This document shows positions 1-9,680 of a DNA stretch of 64,000 nt, in pieces; the first letter of the stretch is position 1, and each line of letters begins with the position of its first letter. The DNA is from Opisthorchis felineus (taxonomy: Eukaryota > Platyhelminthes > Trematoda > Opisthorchiida > Opisthorchiidae), in assembly GCA_004794785.1 (NCBI GenBank), contig SJOL01009565.1, forward strand, positions 15,751 to 79,750, in the 5' to 3' direction. The notes under the pieces are model-generated. The model did not search any database. It had not been told where the DNA came from and worked only from the letters and a program-made list of their open reading frames with translations. The translations under genes were made by a program, and so were the position numbers.

Positions 1-319
1 TTATGCTTCATGCCGTAGAACCGCAATGTCTATAATCACGTTTAAGCGTTGGAGTGATGAGAATAGAAAAAAGTGGATGAAGGAAGGGACCTGATGCATG
101 CCTATCGCAAGCATTCTGAGGTGCCTACATCTCAAAGCGCTCAATCAGACACTATTTCGTGCAGTGTCTTCAGCCAAGTACGGGGGACCTCAGGCCCCGT
201 CCTGGAAGGCAGATCTCACCAATAACTCCTAAACTGTTCATAATCTCTCAACCTACGTTATCCACCTTGCGGTTTGCGCCATTCTGAAAGGCGCGGAGAA
301 CAATACTAGTCTCGTAAAC

Positions 320-700
320 GATGTTTCGCTTTGTGTAGCACTTCTGAAGTATTGGTGCTCAAACACCCGAGGACGTCTCACATCATCTGTCCGAAGAGAC
401 CATGTCATGCGACAATACAGCGCTCAGTGTACTCTGGTACACGCAGCCCTTGAGGCCCAGTGATATGCCATTTTGTACGCATAAAGTGACGCAAATTAGC
501 AAACATTATTTGTTCGTTGCCGGTGAGAACATTGTTGGTCTGGGGTACGCAGACGACATCATCCTCATCTTTGAAGATGACGGACAAATCACTTGCGGTT
601 TAAGACCATGTTGTGGTTGTTCTTTGCGTCGAATAAACTGGTACTTTGTACAGATAAAATGTTTAGGATTTCGCCGACCGGACCATATCTCTTAATTCTA
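320..700 (+). pseudogene. LINE reverse-transcriptase fragment (decayed)
   Basis: This is a remnant of a non-LTR reverse transcriptase. The C motif reads GYADDI; the two catalytic aspartates are encoded at 552-557. Upstream, in a different frame (about 340-400), there are echoes of the usual preceding blocks: an LLK...NTRGR stretch and a TSSVRRD stretch that corresponds to the SGVRQGC motif. After YADD the reading runs into an unrelated-looking tail, although a KC pair at the expected spacing recalls the 'SKCKVL' block. Endonuclease, fingers and C-terminal parts are absent, so the copy is truncated on both sides. It resembles the copy at 6.9-9.6 kb but is more decayed. The YADD block is clear; the exact ends are guesses. 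Confidence 0.7.
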
Positions 701-3700
701 GGTGTTATCCCCTGTTTTCTAGTATCCGCCTAACTTATAAATGCACGTTCTACGTCAGCGACCAATGAAAGTAATTGAAAAAATAACACTGTACGATTCG
801 AGCCCTTTCATCGTTCTTGTTGAAGGAATTCACACAGTTCATGAAGCGTGTTTTGCATTCCAAATTTCGAGTTCCGACTACCCGCAGTTGCACCAAATTC
901 ACGCATGTGTCCGCCAATGTACGCACTAACATAATTAATACCTAAAACTATGAGAAATTCGAATCCTTTCTTAATCTACCCATGAAAGTGTGAGCAAGAT
1001 AGGCAAATCCATCTCTAAGTGCTAAGCCGATGGGACAACAAGCGACTCAAACTTGCGAAACGGATAGGTGATTGTGGATGAGCTGGAGATTTGAGAAAGC
1101 TCCAGGGCGTGATTCGGATGATGGCTTTGTCAGCCTGGCACATTCGTAGCTGAATGCCCCCGAGGCGGTTTAAACTGTTAACAAAAAGGTTCGTGGTTGT
1201 TGGGTCGCCTTCTCAAAATAATGTGCCTTATGGCTGAAAATAGATATCCAATTTCCGCAAATCGGGTACTGTCCTTCCATTGCTGCGGCACCAGACAAGG
1301 TTCTGTGATAGCGCACCGCTCGATGCACTGTCCGACCTATCAATTACTTCTTCATTCCCGCCCGGATGTCCTATCAGCTTGCACCTAAGCGAAGGTCTTA
1401 TCTGCGTCAAACTACCCTGTCATCTGTGTTAGCCTCAGTGAATGGGCTTCATCCACAGTTAACCGGTTCAGTCAAGTGACCACACGCACGATGACGAGGG
1501 AAAAGATTGACATGAGATATTTTGCACCGAACACGAGTGCGTACGTGCTTTGGGCAACTAAGGACACCGACTGAGTGTTCCGACAACCGAGCGAAATGCT
1601 TGGTTTCGTAGAGGCGCGTATACGCCGATTCGTCGAAATTAAAATTTCATTTCCAGTCTAGGAGACTAAAATTCATATCTGTCAGAGTTTCGGGGCATGG
1701 ATTTTTCAGTCCTCTAGAAAAGAAATGAGATGCTACAGAAATGTAATGGTCTTAAATGAAGGTATTACTGCAGTTGATATATTTGGATTCTTCGAGCCAA
1801 CTCTGTGGTTCAAAGTTGAGAGGCAACAACAGAAGCTGGGAGGTCTAGTGTAGTTTAAGTTTTAAGTCGATCACGTATCGTTACAGCCCCCGAGCTGTTC
1901 GACGAACTAAACAATTTGGTTGTAAATCTGTCACCTCCGGCCGTCCCTGGAACCTGTCAGAACTCCCTATGAGGACGATATCATGACTATCCACAAAAGG
2001 AACCTGCCGGCTGACCGCGAGTCTGATGATGGAGTTTGGATGCTGTGGGCACCCAACTGTCTCCCGGTTTCACTTACTAAGTCCGGGGCCGAAAGGTTGT
2101 TTTGGAAAGTGCAGACTAAGATCGCCTTATATTGATCTAGTGTCACAGTAATTGCTATAATTCGAACGAAAAATCAGTGCTCTGCGTGCATCCATTCACA
2201 AACTTTCACTTCATCTTTTAACAGTTGCCCTAAAGCCGTATGGATGGGAGAATTGCTCTTCGGTTGTGGTGTAAGTATCACAACTATACATTGGGAGTAT
2301 CAGGTTATGCTCCCGTGACGTGATTCCGCTTTCGCGACTTGTGTACACACACAAAATGTTGGTTCAAGTTGTTTCTGGAGTTGACTCACGCAATAAGTTC
2401 GTTTGTGTTTCTCCGTTACGAAAGACAGGTAGGTGGGAAACGCTTTCTGAGTTTACTATAACATATTATAGGTCAACAAAAAATTACGGAACAAAACTGG
2501 AAGATGAAATTAGAGGAAGAACCGTGATAGACTGATGGAGGATGTTCATCAATTTACAGGCGATACGACAAGTCGACTGTTAGCAAAGCCTATTCAGGCC
2601 AAGAATTTTACTCAGTTGTGGTGGCATATTTTGTTTACATCATCGTATGAGTCAGATCATCAAACCATCACTCCCAGTTGCTGCAGGTCAAGTTACGCTC
2701 AAACCGTCTCGGAAAAATATGTAATGGCAGAACCTATTTATAAAGCGTCGTTCAACAATTTGTCTCCAACGTTCAGTAAATTTTGATATGCTTCGAATGT
2801 TGCTCGTTCCGCGAAACAAAATCGTTGGAATCGCCCATTGATCAGAAGCTTGTCCATCTGATCCGCAACACATTCGGCGTGATATCCATGGTTAACTTAT
2901 CCATGTGTTCGTGTATCATTCGTCCGGGAACTGCATGCATTGGTTTCAACCCGATGGAGACAGGCGGTTTAATCGTTGTTGCAGTTCACTGACTTGCTTT
3001 AGTCCGTTGGAGAATCAAAGAGAATCGTCTCCAGGACGCACGCCGTTTAATACCGTATATATCCAGGCGATAGAGGTACATATGTGTTTTGGGAATCCCC
3101 ATTCTATTGATCACTAGTATAATATATAACGTGAATTGTGATTGAGTTTTGATTGCCGTGAAACGACATGCCTGGCGAGTCACTATTTCTATGTTGGTTA
3201 TTAGTTCTCTGACTCGTTTTAGAAAGTACCACATTCGTTCCAGGACTCGCTGATGATCGTTCAACTTACCGAGTCGGTTGCTTTTTAATGAACTAGTTAA
3301 CGATAAAAGCAGTCAGGTGTAGCGTTCAGTTTTTGCTCTCTGCCTCCCAGTCTTAAACGCCTCCGACATTTCTGATGGCTTATTCCGATAAATTGAAGCT
3401 AATTCATTCCCTAGGTCCCATCACCTTGCTTGCCCCTTACCACTGAAAGTCGAACTCCAACCGAAAAAAAGCCGTGGGTTTTTCTACTTTCGGCCCAACA
3501 AAACTCTAGTCCCTCAGGCCTTCTTACATTACAGCAACATCCGAAAGCAATGGTGCACTAAAACTACAGGGTTCCCTGTCCCTGGAGAGGACACGAACAA
3601 CTTCAACCAATCAATCGCATGTTCTCCCGCTACTTACGTGGCCTACGAAGAAGTCGAATGCAACCATAGGCTTCTCGGTGGTCAACGCCTTCAGTGTGAG

Positions 3701-4055
3701 CGCTGAAACATGACGTGCGCACGTTCTCATTGGTCTGTGCACGGTCCCAGCTTACTGCGGTAAGCCAAGTGTGGTACTATCCGTTGCACGGAACGCGTGA
3801 CTAGTGTCTGCAGACTTGGGAAGACCGACAATCTCGCCTATTGTATGGCTGGTGACACTGGATAATTAAAGTCAAGTCGTCTGTGGGTGTGGCAGAACAG
3901 GTTCAACTCAGACGAAAATCGTATGACAGTGAACGTGAGGAAAACTCTTGAAACAGCATCGATGGCACACAATGGTCCGTCGGGTTCAGATAGTAACAAG
4001 GTAGTGCAGTTATGACAGCAATGCAATAATAATAATAGTAAGTGAGAGATAATCA
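701..4055. other. No recognisable feature
   Basis: Open frames here stay below about 95 codons on either strand and match no family I know. I see no repeat shared with the rest of the window. It may be intergenic or intronic host DNA or very old transposon remains. Confidence 0.6.
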
Positions 4056-4246
4056 CAGTGCTGTTTAGACGCCCGTGACTGAACGGTTAAATGTTTAAAC
4101 CACTAGCCGGGAGGTCGCGGGTTCAAGATTCCCCGGAATTTCGTGAGTTGCGCATTGATGAGGATTCCCAATAAGTATAAGACAGCTGTACAGGGTTTTT
4201 CGGCCTTTCAGCACAGATTGGCTCCACTGACAGGACAAAATCCCTA
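4056..4246 (+). mobile_element. S2 SINE copy (tRNA-like head, hammerhead-like body)
   Basis: The head has a pol III A-box-like stretch (GACTGAACGGTTAA, 4,077-4,090) and a B-box-like stretch (GCGGGTTCAAGATTCC, about 4,117-4,132). The body follows with ATTGATGAGG, then CCCAATAAG, then ACAGCTGTACAG, the same order as in the S2 copies at 53.7, 59.0 and 59.4 kb. In the better copies the body reads as a hammerhead core (CTGATGA, helix II, GAAA, palindromic CAGCTG). Here the core is broken: CTGATGA has become TTGATGA and the GAAA block is not readable. The architecture matches the schistosome Sm-alpha SINE-like satellites. A short AAT run (4,025-4,037) lies just upstream. Confidence 0.75.
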
Positions 4247-6555
4247 ATGAAGACTGTTGATATACCCAGAAGGAGCTTGGTATCAAGCACCTTGTCAAGC
4301 AGTGTAGCTTGTTCGCCGGATGCATAGTTTCCTGTTATTTACGTATGGGATTTTACCTCCTTTGTAGAGCACGTCAGGTGACACTGAAGGCGCTTTGTTT
4401 CCTCAAACAATGTCCAGAACCGATCCTGATTTATTCATCTAAACATCTCTACAGTGTGTCAATGAATCATGTGGGACGAATTCGAATGATGCACAACCCA
4501 ATGAAACCAAAGTGTCTAAGCTGAATCTCCCCTCCCCCCAAGCTACAGGACAAAATGAATCGACTGTTCTTGAATATTCTAGAAAGACATTGCAAACAAT
4601 CGGCATTTACTCTTAGTTCCAGTTACATTTGCCAGTCACAAGCAGCATGATAATTACTACGCACGTCTTGCCTGAAGAATCAATCCTGGAAAGCAACTCA
4701 AGAGTTTACTAACGAACTTAAAAATTAAAACCAGTGCTTCTTTAATCCATACTCGAGTCGGATAATCAATCCGCCCAATATCTGTTTGCCAATCCGAGTC
4801 CTTAGACTGAGTTGCCAGCCTTTTGTTCAAGCGCTAGAGTCTGTAACGTTCAGTGGAAACCAGCACAACATTCTGGACTTGTCTTGTTGTGGTTTGTTTG
4901 TTTGTTTGTACTTTGCACCGGAGTTTCCGATAATGACCCATCTCTTTTTGTGCACAACAGTTTCGTTCGTAATTGAATGAGATTAGCACTTTTTATCTTG
5001 ACTTTCTTGACTACAATTTGTGATGTGCATCCATCTCAGACGTAAAGGGTTTAAGCTATCATTTGTTTCAAACTGGCCAACGAGAAATATTTCAGTGATT
5101 TGCGCCTCTGTTACTCCCTGTTCCTTGTTTGTGCATCATTTCCAGGCGTCTTGGTGACTGCTCAGTCTACCACATGTATAAGCATTTGTCGCTGTCATCC
5201 ATAACTCAGAAATTACCAGCGCCAAAGTCTGCGTTGTTTTCTCCTGTACTTGTTCTGTCTTGACTAGAAAATTATCGTATCTGCCGAACAGAAGGTCTCA
5301 AGGCTCATGTCAGAGTGGGGATAGGGGTGGCGGTGGAGGATTGGTTGCCGTTAGGGATCAATCAACGAAGCTCACTCAGTTAGTTAAAGTGTAGCGAAAC
5401 CACTCGGATCGATTTGTTTGAGTCTAGCTGCCTTTACTGCCCTACGACTCAGTGATAGACGAACAAATTTAGCCTATCTCAGGTGCGTCGACCACAACCG
5501 AGGTGAGAGAATTGGGTAGGATTCACCTCCGGCACACATTCACACTCAATTCCAACGTGCACATTTTGCGCGTGTAGCAATCCACCTTCCATGTGAGATC
5601 AGGTCAAACGACAGTCGGAGTTACGGGATTAGGGAACAGTGGACCAAACGGCCGTTCTGCATACAAGCGCTGTGAGCGGATGAATGTGAACTGATGGTTA
5701 GTTTGGAGTGACCGACAACATGGTGAAGTCTGACCGTGTCGAACTCCTTCGTTGGAACCACCACCGCTGAATCAGCAAAAGAAAAATCCTTCCCGTCACA
5801 AGGTTGCACCAACTTCCGTTGATGACCATCTGAGTATTCGAGTCTCCAGTAATTCACCCTGTTATTGAGGAAATGCTTATTCCGTAATCAAATCGATATC
5901 CAAATGGATGGACAATTAGTCAGCCTTACCTATATTTCTAAAGAGTTCATACACTTCAACAGTCGTTGGATGACGTTATCATCCCAGAAAAGGCTACTGT
6001 CTTTATTGAACGTGCCGATCGTACTTAGTCCATAATGTTCCATCCTATTTTCGTATCTGCCGCACGCACTGTAAAGGCATCTCATTAGCAAAACAAAGCT
6101 GTCCTAGATAATGACCGGAAGTGAGTTGTGCTGTGGTCTAATAGTGATCAAGAACAACGTATAATAGTCCACAAATGGTTTTCAACTTCTTATTAAGTGA
6201 CGTGTACATATAGTTTTTTTACTGAGAGAGACACAAACGCGGCAAACGTGGGGAGAAAAAAGTTACTGTCTCGTGCAAGTGTCTGTCTACATGGATGCTG
6301 TCTTGTTGCTGCTGTTGGTTCACCTGGGAGCCCACTGCTCCTGTCCTGAACGTGTGACAAACTCAGCAGCACAGCCTTGGCTTGCCTCGTACAGCATGCC
6401 TGTAGCCTAATACAAGTTGATTCAGGGTGTGTGCGCATATACACATTTGGATAAGTAATAAGGGACTCTTCTATGTACACTCAAGCCTACCATGAGTCAC
6501 AACATCTAAGGATCTGTGACCTGATGATGGGTATCCATTCAGTAGTGTCGTTAGT
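4247..6555. other. No recognisable feature
   Basis: There is a short TTTG run at 4,892-4,909. Otherwise I see only small unrecognised open frames and no repeat shared with the rest of the window. Confidence 0.6.
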
Positions 6556-6732
6556 TCAGCTGTAGCACCCTTTTGGTGCCTAACTGCCATGCCACCAGAA
6601 GAAAGCACGAGGGCCGGGATACTGCCAGGTTGCCCAATCCTAGACGGGAGAAGTCGAGAGGTAGAGGTCGGGTTCGAACCAATGACGTTCCTGTCGGTAA
6701 ATTCGCGCTCTAACCACCGAGCCATCTAGCCC
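6556..6732 (-). mobile_element. S1 tRNA-derived SINE, near full length
   Basis: On the minus strand the element starts with a tRNA-like head: an A box (TGGCTCGGTGGTTAGAG) and, about 45 bases on, a B box (GGTTCGAACCC). The body contains GGGCAACCTGGCAGTATCCC, then a GGTGGCATGGCAGTTAGGCACC stretch broken by small changes, ending near GTGCTACAGCTGAA. The element should therefore carry its own RNA polymerase III promoter. Translated on the minus strand it gives an open frame (6,471-6,725) beginning MARWLERE; this is an artefact of the SINE and not a protein. Copies recur at 42.0 and 62.4 kb, with a head fragment at 36.4 kb. It lies about 170 bp before the LINE copy that follows. Confidence 0.85.
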
Positions 6733-6921
6733 AGTGTTGTTAGTAGTTTGAATGTAGTTAGCATTTCATTGCGAAATTTAACTACAAAAATGCTTGACCA
6801 CAGAGTTGAACTAGTTCAAAACAAATACACTCACTTGACTACAAATTCGGCCTTCTTGCATGTGTTTAGAGAATTTCGTACAATGCCTGTTTAGGTAGAA
6901 CATAAAGTGCTCATTCTTCGA

Positions 6922-7258
6922 GCAAGAAGCACTGACACTGTGATCCTTACGGAAGATATGAATGCACAAGTCGGTCGTCTGAGCTCCTTGGAATCTCATC
7001 TGGACGATCGATTCGGAGTCTGCAACTGAGAGCGAATCCTCCAGCTGTGTGCTGATCATCAACTGTTTCTGGCCAGTACGAACTTTCAGCATAAAAGTTT
7101 ACATTGCGTAACCTAGCGGCCACCAACTGCAAGTCAACCGTGGACTCAGTTAAATCACGTGGCCATCAGCCACCAGTGCCGTCCCTTCCGAGGCACAACT
7201 TGATTTCGATCACGCCATGGTGCGTGTACGCCTGACGGTTCGTCTCCCTTCAGACTCT
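6922..7258 (+). pseudogene. APE-type endonuclease, C-terminal half (LINE)
   Basis: In LINEs this domain nicks target DNA to prime reverse transcription. Visible blocks are a DMNAQVGRL stretch (6,955 onward; the family usually has DFNAQ), LCADHQLFLASTNF, then WTQLNHVAISH and, one frame away, DFDHAMVRVRL (about 7,204-7,240). In working relatives the second block has Asp-His (QIDHI); here it is Asn-His, which should remove a catalytic aspartate. The final SDH-type block keeps its Asp-His pair. In-frame stops at about 7,027 and 7,112 and a frameshift near 7,200 inactivate it. Block order and spacing make the call firm although no single frame is long. Confidence 0.85.
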
Positions 7259-7390
7259 CGCTAGTCAGCAAGAAACATGCCGATCCACCATCTTCGAAGA
7301 ACTTCCATAGCTCATCAGTATCGGTCTGAGCTTGCTCAGCCGCTCTCTACAGTAAACCAATCCTGTACTGGTTGTGAGCACGTAGATGAA

Positions 7391-8011
7391 GCATGGTAAA
7401 ATGTAAAGGGAGCTATGCTAACGGCCTTTAGTGCTATCTGTCCAACTTCTCCGATACAATCAAATGACCACTGGATATCGTCGAGATCGCTAAGAAATAG
7501 CCAGGAAATCCGTACCAGCAGGCAACGAGTACGACGGCACACCCAAATCCATCAAACGCCAAATAGTGAAGAGCCTAAGAGTAGACCGAGAGCTCTGGTG
7601 GACATCGAAAACTCGGAGATGGAGAAGGCTTCTGCTGCCGGAAACAGCCATGCACTATGTCAACTAATACGATCGACTAGCCCTAGGAAAGCAACAGTCA
7701 GTGAAACGCTAAGTGAAAAAGGCGACTCATTAATTCGCTCGCAAAAACACCGCCTGAAAAGATGGACCGAACACATCGAAAAACAGCTTAACTGGACTCC
7801 TGCAACGCAGCCTGTGGGGATAGTGAATACGGGTGAATGGAATGTAAACATTAATCGCCCGTCGGAAGAAGAAATTAAGTACGATCTATCCGTACTGAAA
7901 CTTGAGAGGGCACCAGAACCGGACTATCTGTATCCAGCCCTGTTCAACGAAGGCGGAGAAGCCCTAGTGACCCATCCAACAAAGCTGATTGGTGCGATAT
8001 GGAGCGAATGA
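7391..8011 (+). pseudogene. LINE linker between endonuclease and reverse transcriptase
   Basis: The long frame from 7,415 covers most of the linker. Recognisable blocks are HWISSRSL, then (one frame over) GNEYDG...KSLRVDRELWW, then MEKASAAGNSHALCQLIRST, and the start of the RT fingers with LKLERAPEPDYLYPALFNEGGEAL. Two compensating frame changes lie between about 7,490 and 7,625. The frame ends with a stop at 8,009-8,011 while the homologous reading continues in the frame that opens at 7,999, so another one-base shift falls near 8,000. The Met at 7,415 is not a true start; it is only where this frame happens to open. Confidence 0.85.
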
Positions 8012-9103
8012 GGCCTGCAGAATGGGGCATGTCGACAGTCATTCTCGTCTTCAAAAAGGGTACGCGGACGCTGTGTGAAATCCACCGTGAGATCAGCCTG
8101 GTAGCTGTGGCATCGAAGTTTCTTTCAGGTGTAATCATTCGAGGGTTGACTGAACACCGTGAGAGACAGATCCGTGAAAACCAAGCTGGACTCCGTCCTC
8201 CAAGAGAATGCATCGATCACATTTTCACCCTCCGACAGATTCTGGAACGGCGACACCATTTTCAGCGACCAACACCAGTTGTCTTCGTTGACTTGAAAGC
8301 TGTCTTTGACTCTGTGGACCGTCATGCACTATGGCCGTGTCTGTGGAGCAAAGGAGTTCCCAATAAATTCTTGACCCTCCTTAAGGCGCTGTACGCCAAA
8401 TTTCGCGGACGTGTGAAGGTCTACGGAAAGATCCCGCCTGAGTTCACCACATCAAGTGGTGAACATCAGACAGGGCTGTCCTCTTTCACCTTTGCTCTTC
8501 AACTTCGTCACTGATACGATTATGGAAGACTCACTACCAGCCTCTAATGCCTGTGGGGTCGAAGTGCTCCATGGGCGTTCGCTCACGGATATCCAGTACA
8601 CAGACGACATAGGTCTTCCTGGATCTGACGCCGTGGTAATGCAAACAATATTAAACAACCTAAATAATTCTGCCTCACGGTTTAGAATGCGCTTCACATC
8701 TGCAAAGTGTAAAGTGCTACTGCAAGACTGGGTGGGCTCGAATCCTAGCCTCATGCTTGCCGATGAACCGATTGGGGTAGTAGACAAATTTGTTTACCTG
8801 GGCAGCTGTATCGGTCCCGGTGGTCTCGTGAAAGATGATATTTCCATCCGAATTGGGAAGGCCAGAGCAGCTTTTGTAAACCTTCGTCACCTGTGGCGTA
8901 GGCGTGACATCAGCTCGTTCGTCACGGGTCGAGTTTACAATGCTGTGGTGCGCTCAATATTATTATACGGGTCAGAAACCTGGCCGCTGCGCGCCAAGGA
9001 CGTCAAAAGACTTTCAGTGTTTTGCCATCGATGTCTTCGGAGCATTGCCCGAGCCTGGTGGGAACACTGGATCAGTAATGCTGAGGTACGTCGGAAGAAA
9101 TAA
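7999..9103 (+). pseudogene. LINE reverse transcriptase domain (two frames)
   Basis: The first frame (7,999-8,514) holds the fingers and palm: NQAGLRPPRECIDHIFTLRQ, then VVFVDLKAVFDSVD with the first catalytic Asp at 8,290-8,292. A frameshift near 8,456 moves the reading to a second frame (8,456-9,103) with RQGCPLSPLLFNFV, the C motif as YTDD (Asp pair at 8,603-8,608; the family has YADD), CKVLLQDW, FVYLGSCI, the LRHLWRRRDIS block and SILLYGSETWPL. All three catalytic aspartates survive, but the protein is split and the C-terminal region is shifted again near 9,100. It would have copied element RNA at the nicked target; this copy cannot. Confidence 0.93.
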
Positions 9104-9400
9104 CTCGCCCACGATAGGTGAACCGATCACACTCCATAGGTTGAGCTGGCTTGGCACGTGCTCCGTGTGCCAGTCGACCGACTTCGCACAACTACATAAA
9201 GGGTGGAAATGAGCCGGGGGAGGTTAACCAATGACTCGACAGCGAAGAATGAAAGCCATTACCAACAAACTCAGTTGTGCTGATCATTACCGTCTCCCTG
9301 GCTGGGGACCCCGATAGGGTTAGAGTCAGTGTCAGACATGGCCCGGTCGCACCCTCAATGGCGCTCGTGCATCCAAGTTATTGTCTTCGATAGATAGCTC
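9086..9400 (+). pseudogene. LINE C-terminal region, frameshifted
   Basis: After the stop at 9,101-9,103 the homologous reading continues one frame over (NSPTIGEPITLHRLSWLG), shifts again to a GHVLRVPVDRL-type block (about 9,150-9,185), and later gives DHYRLPGWGPR (about 9,280-9,312). These are the C-terminal blocks that follow the RT in this LINE family. Several stops lie between them. No function remains. Confidence 0.75.
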
Positions 9401-9568
9401 CCCTCTCGATCTCCCCAATTAAAAGTCTATTGACAACCCTGTATTTACGCATCAATTACATCAGCTGCCGCCTCCAGTGTACAGCTATCCACCTCACCTC
9501 CCCAAATCATCTATGAACCAGACTGTGGCAGCTAGAATCACAGTATGGCAACTGCGTGGTTTTTACAA

Positions 9569-9588
9569 CTGTTGATGATGACGATGAG
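9569..9588 (+). repeat. GAT-rich 3' tail of the LINE
   Basis: The short run GTTGATGATGACGATGAG sits where a microsatellite tail is expected, about 175 bp after the last coding block. Trinucleotide tails are typical of RTE-like elements. Longer GAT tails end the hairpin-type 3' ends at 49.7 and 53.3 kb. Confidence 0.6.
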
Positions 9589-9595
9589 AATATGA

Positions 9596-9680
9596 CGTTG
9601 CTGGGGTCTGCGCTTACCTGACGAGCCCCAAGAAGGATGAAACCGGTCATGGGCTGTCGAATAGTTTTTAGCAACCTTAT
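9596..9680 (+). repeat. M repeat fragment with hammerhead core
   Basis: A partial unit of the M family, beginning almost directly after the LINE tail. It contains the hammerhead segment and the downstream GGGCTGTCGA...TTAGCAACCTTA part of the unit. The region upstream of the ribozyme in fuller copies is missing. Confidence 0.85.
9609..9656 (+). ncRNA. Hammerhead ribozyme motif, type I (core intact)
   Basis: In order: CTGACGA (9,618-9,624), helix II arms GCCC and GGAT around CAAGAA, GAAA (9,639-9,642), the self-complementary CCGG as helix III, then TC with the predicted cut after 9,648. The flanks GCTTAC and ATGGGC pair as helix I with one mismatch and wobbles. The core CUGANGA, GAAA and UH positions fit the hammerhead rule. 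Helix II ends in a G-U pair next to GAAA, so activity could be low. A four-base palindromic helix III has no room for a loop in one molecule; such hammerheads are known to work as dimers. Confidence 0.7.

Larger units (their letters stand above)
6900..9588 (+). mobile_element. Non-LTR retrotransposon (LINE), 5'-truncated and decayed
   Basis: The copy keeps LINE order: C-terminal half of an APE-type endonuclease, a linker, the reverse transcriptase, a C-terminal region, a short 3' UTR and a GAT-rich tail. The N-terminal half of the endonuclease and any 5' UTR are missing. The reading frame is interrupted by at least five frameshifts and several stops, so no protein can be made. The family matches LINEs common in trematode genomes (blocks such as AFVNLRHLWRRRDIS and SILLYGSETWPL). 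I would place it near the RTE/CR1-like APE-bearing clades; a tree is needed to decide. An M repeat fragment begins about 10 bp after the tail. Confidence 0.93.

Noticed and set aside
4056..4246. Functional tRNA genes at the SINE heads
   Set aside because: Heads have box A and B words but no complete cloverleaf, and they run into SINE bodies.
6471..6725. 84-codon minus-strand frame beginning MARWLERE
   Set aside because: It is the translation of the S1 SINE; the same kind of frame arises wherever S1 occurs.
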